NCBI GenBank assembly: GCA_023145185.1
Contig: JAGLEG010000023.1
Span: 1-5,736, forward strand
DNA length: 5,736 bases
Direction: 5' to 3'
Origin: Thermoplasmata archaeon
GTDB lineage: Archaea; Thermoplasmatota; Penumbrarchaeia; Penumbrarchaeales; Penumbrarchaeaceae
The notes beneath the pieces were generated by a model. The model did no database searches and was not told where the DNA came from. It worked only from the letters and a program-made list of their open reading frames with translations. This document shows positions 5,696-5,736 of the stretch, piece by piece (within the stretch, counting starts at the first letter, position 1; each line of letters begins with the position of its first letter). The position numbers and the translations under genes were made by a program.

Positions 5696-5704
5696 GTTGC
5701 ATAT
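5653..5704. promoter_or_regulatory. Two ATGTTGCA repeats flanking the abiEi TATA box; probable AbiEi operator
   Basis: ATGTTGCA occurs at 5653-5660 and 5694-5701, with starts 41 bp apart (about four helical turns), on either side of the TATA box. The right copy is part of an inverted repeat ATATG-TTG-CATAT (5692-5704) that overlaps the start codon. The left copy contains a TGCA-N6-TGCA dyad (5648-5661 region). Known AbiEi proteins bind a pair of repeats in their promoter cooperatively, and this layout would let AbiEi occlude TBP/TFB binding. Confidence 0.45.
5671..5678 (+). promoter_or_regulatory. TATA box of the abiEi-abiEii operon (leaderless promoter)
   Basis: TTTTATAC is centred 28 nt before ATG 5703, the same spacing as for the divergent ATPase gene. 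It supports 5703 as both transcription and translation start. There is no ribosome binding site between the box and the ATG. The box sits between two copies of ATGTTGCA that are likely operator sites. Confidence 0.6.
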
Positions 5705-5736
5705 GACCAAGGAGATACAAAAAAGAGGAGTACTTA
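5703..5736 (+). CDS. abiEi: 5' end of abiEi (start codon and first 11 codons)
   Basis: This is the true N-terminus of the gene that opens at base 1. ATG 5703 begins MTKEIQKRGVL and the frame runs off the window end. The last 18 bases equal bases 1-18 and are in the same frame, so the reading continues as TSNELFELASEML. I chose ATG 5703 because a TATA-like box is centred 28 nt upstream, the spacing of a leaderless archaeal start, and because the winged-helix homology begins directly after it. In-frame ATGs at 5646, 5667 and 5694 also exist, but they sit upstream of, or too close to, that box. The alternative is the start of a second tandem abiEi copy rather than closure of a circle. Confidence 0.8.
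   Translation, partial: MTKEIQKRGVL
5719..5736 (+). repeat. Right copy of the 18-bp terminal overlap (circular closure)
   Basis: Exact copy of the first 18 bases, lying at codons 6-11 of abiEi when read from ATG 5703. It should be counted once when the circle is closed. Confidence 0.8.

Larger units (their letters stand above)
5321..5702. other. Divergent AT-rich intergenic region; candidate origin and control region
   Basis: This is the longest gene-free stretch of the circle (382 bp) and the only divergent one. It carries both outward promoters, a 14-bp-arm dyad around an AT-rich core (5353-5405), a 9-bp inverted repeat (5440-5473), a 6-bp hairpin with related half-sites (5490-5504) and two pairs of 8-bp direct repeats (5597/5680 and 5653/5694). 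An 8-bp palindrome TACATGTA (5323-5330) abuts the ATPase start. AT-rich DNA next to clustered dyads is the usual look of a plasmid origin, but no classical iteron array is present, so origin function is inferred from position and content only. Confidence 0.45.

Noticed and set aside
5646..5702. Longer abiEi N-terminus from ATG 5646, 5667 or 5694
   Set aside because: These ATGs are in frame, but they lie upstream of or inside the TATA-to-start interval, and the added residues (HNVAVVMVLYLYYEYMLH) do not look like part of the domain.
5321..5702. CRISPR array or classical iteron array
   Set aside because: Repeats are only 8-14 bp, occur in at most two to four copies and are not regularly spaced with unique spacers.

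Overview
The window looks like a complete small circular replicon of about 5,718 bp, most likely an archaeal plasmid or other extrachromosomal circle. The same 18 bases occur at both ends (1-18 and 5719-5736). Joining the ends through this overlap restores one uninterrupted gene across the junction: an abiEi-type antitoxin that lacks its N-terminus at the left edge and whose first codons lie at the right edge. The archaeal assignment rests on promoter architecture. Both genes that read out of the large intergenic region have an AT-rich TATA-like box centred 28 nt before the start codon and no room for a leader, as in leaderless archaeal transcripts. Arg codons are mostly AGA/AGG, Ile often uses ATA, and the ATPase family present is common in archaea. 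A euryarchaeal, Thermoplasmata-like host is plausible but not proven.

Layout. A rightward gene cluster runs from 5703 across the junction to 3675: abiEi (wHTH antitoxin), abiEii (nucleotidyltransferase toxin, Shine-Dalgarno-led), an unrecognised 349-residue protein with a TTG start and a C-terminal PCNA-binding-like motif, and a 278-residue protein that resembles the C-terminal two thirds of a DUF4143-type ATPase but lacks the P-loop domain. A 337-bp gap between convergent genes (3676-4012) contains nested inverted repeats and two hairpins but no convincing ORF. A complete, leftward AAA/DUF4143-type ATPase gene follows (5320 to 4013). The divergent region 5321-5702 is AT-rich and full of dyads and short repeats. 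It holds both outward promoters and is the best candidate for the replication origin and copy or partition control sites.

How it may work together. AbiEi/AbiEii would stabilise the element in the host or protect it from phage. No known replication initiator family is recognisable. The 349-residue protein, with basic and wHTH-like segments and a terminal QSTIDRFL that fits the archaeal PIP-box pattern, is therefore the most attractive candidate replication protein, recruiting host PCNA. The ATPase and its ATPase-less relative have unknown roles. Arg codon use in abiE (about half CGN) differs sharply from the other three genes (nearly all AGR), suggesting the toxin-antitoxin pair was acquired separately. 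All assignments come from reading the sequence, without database searches.
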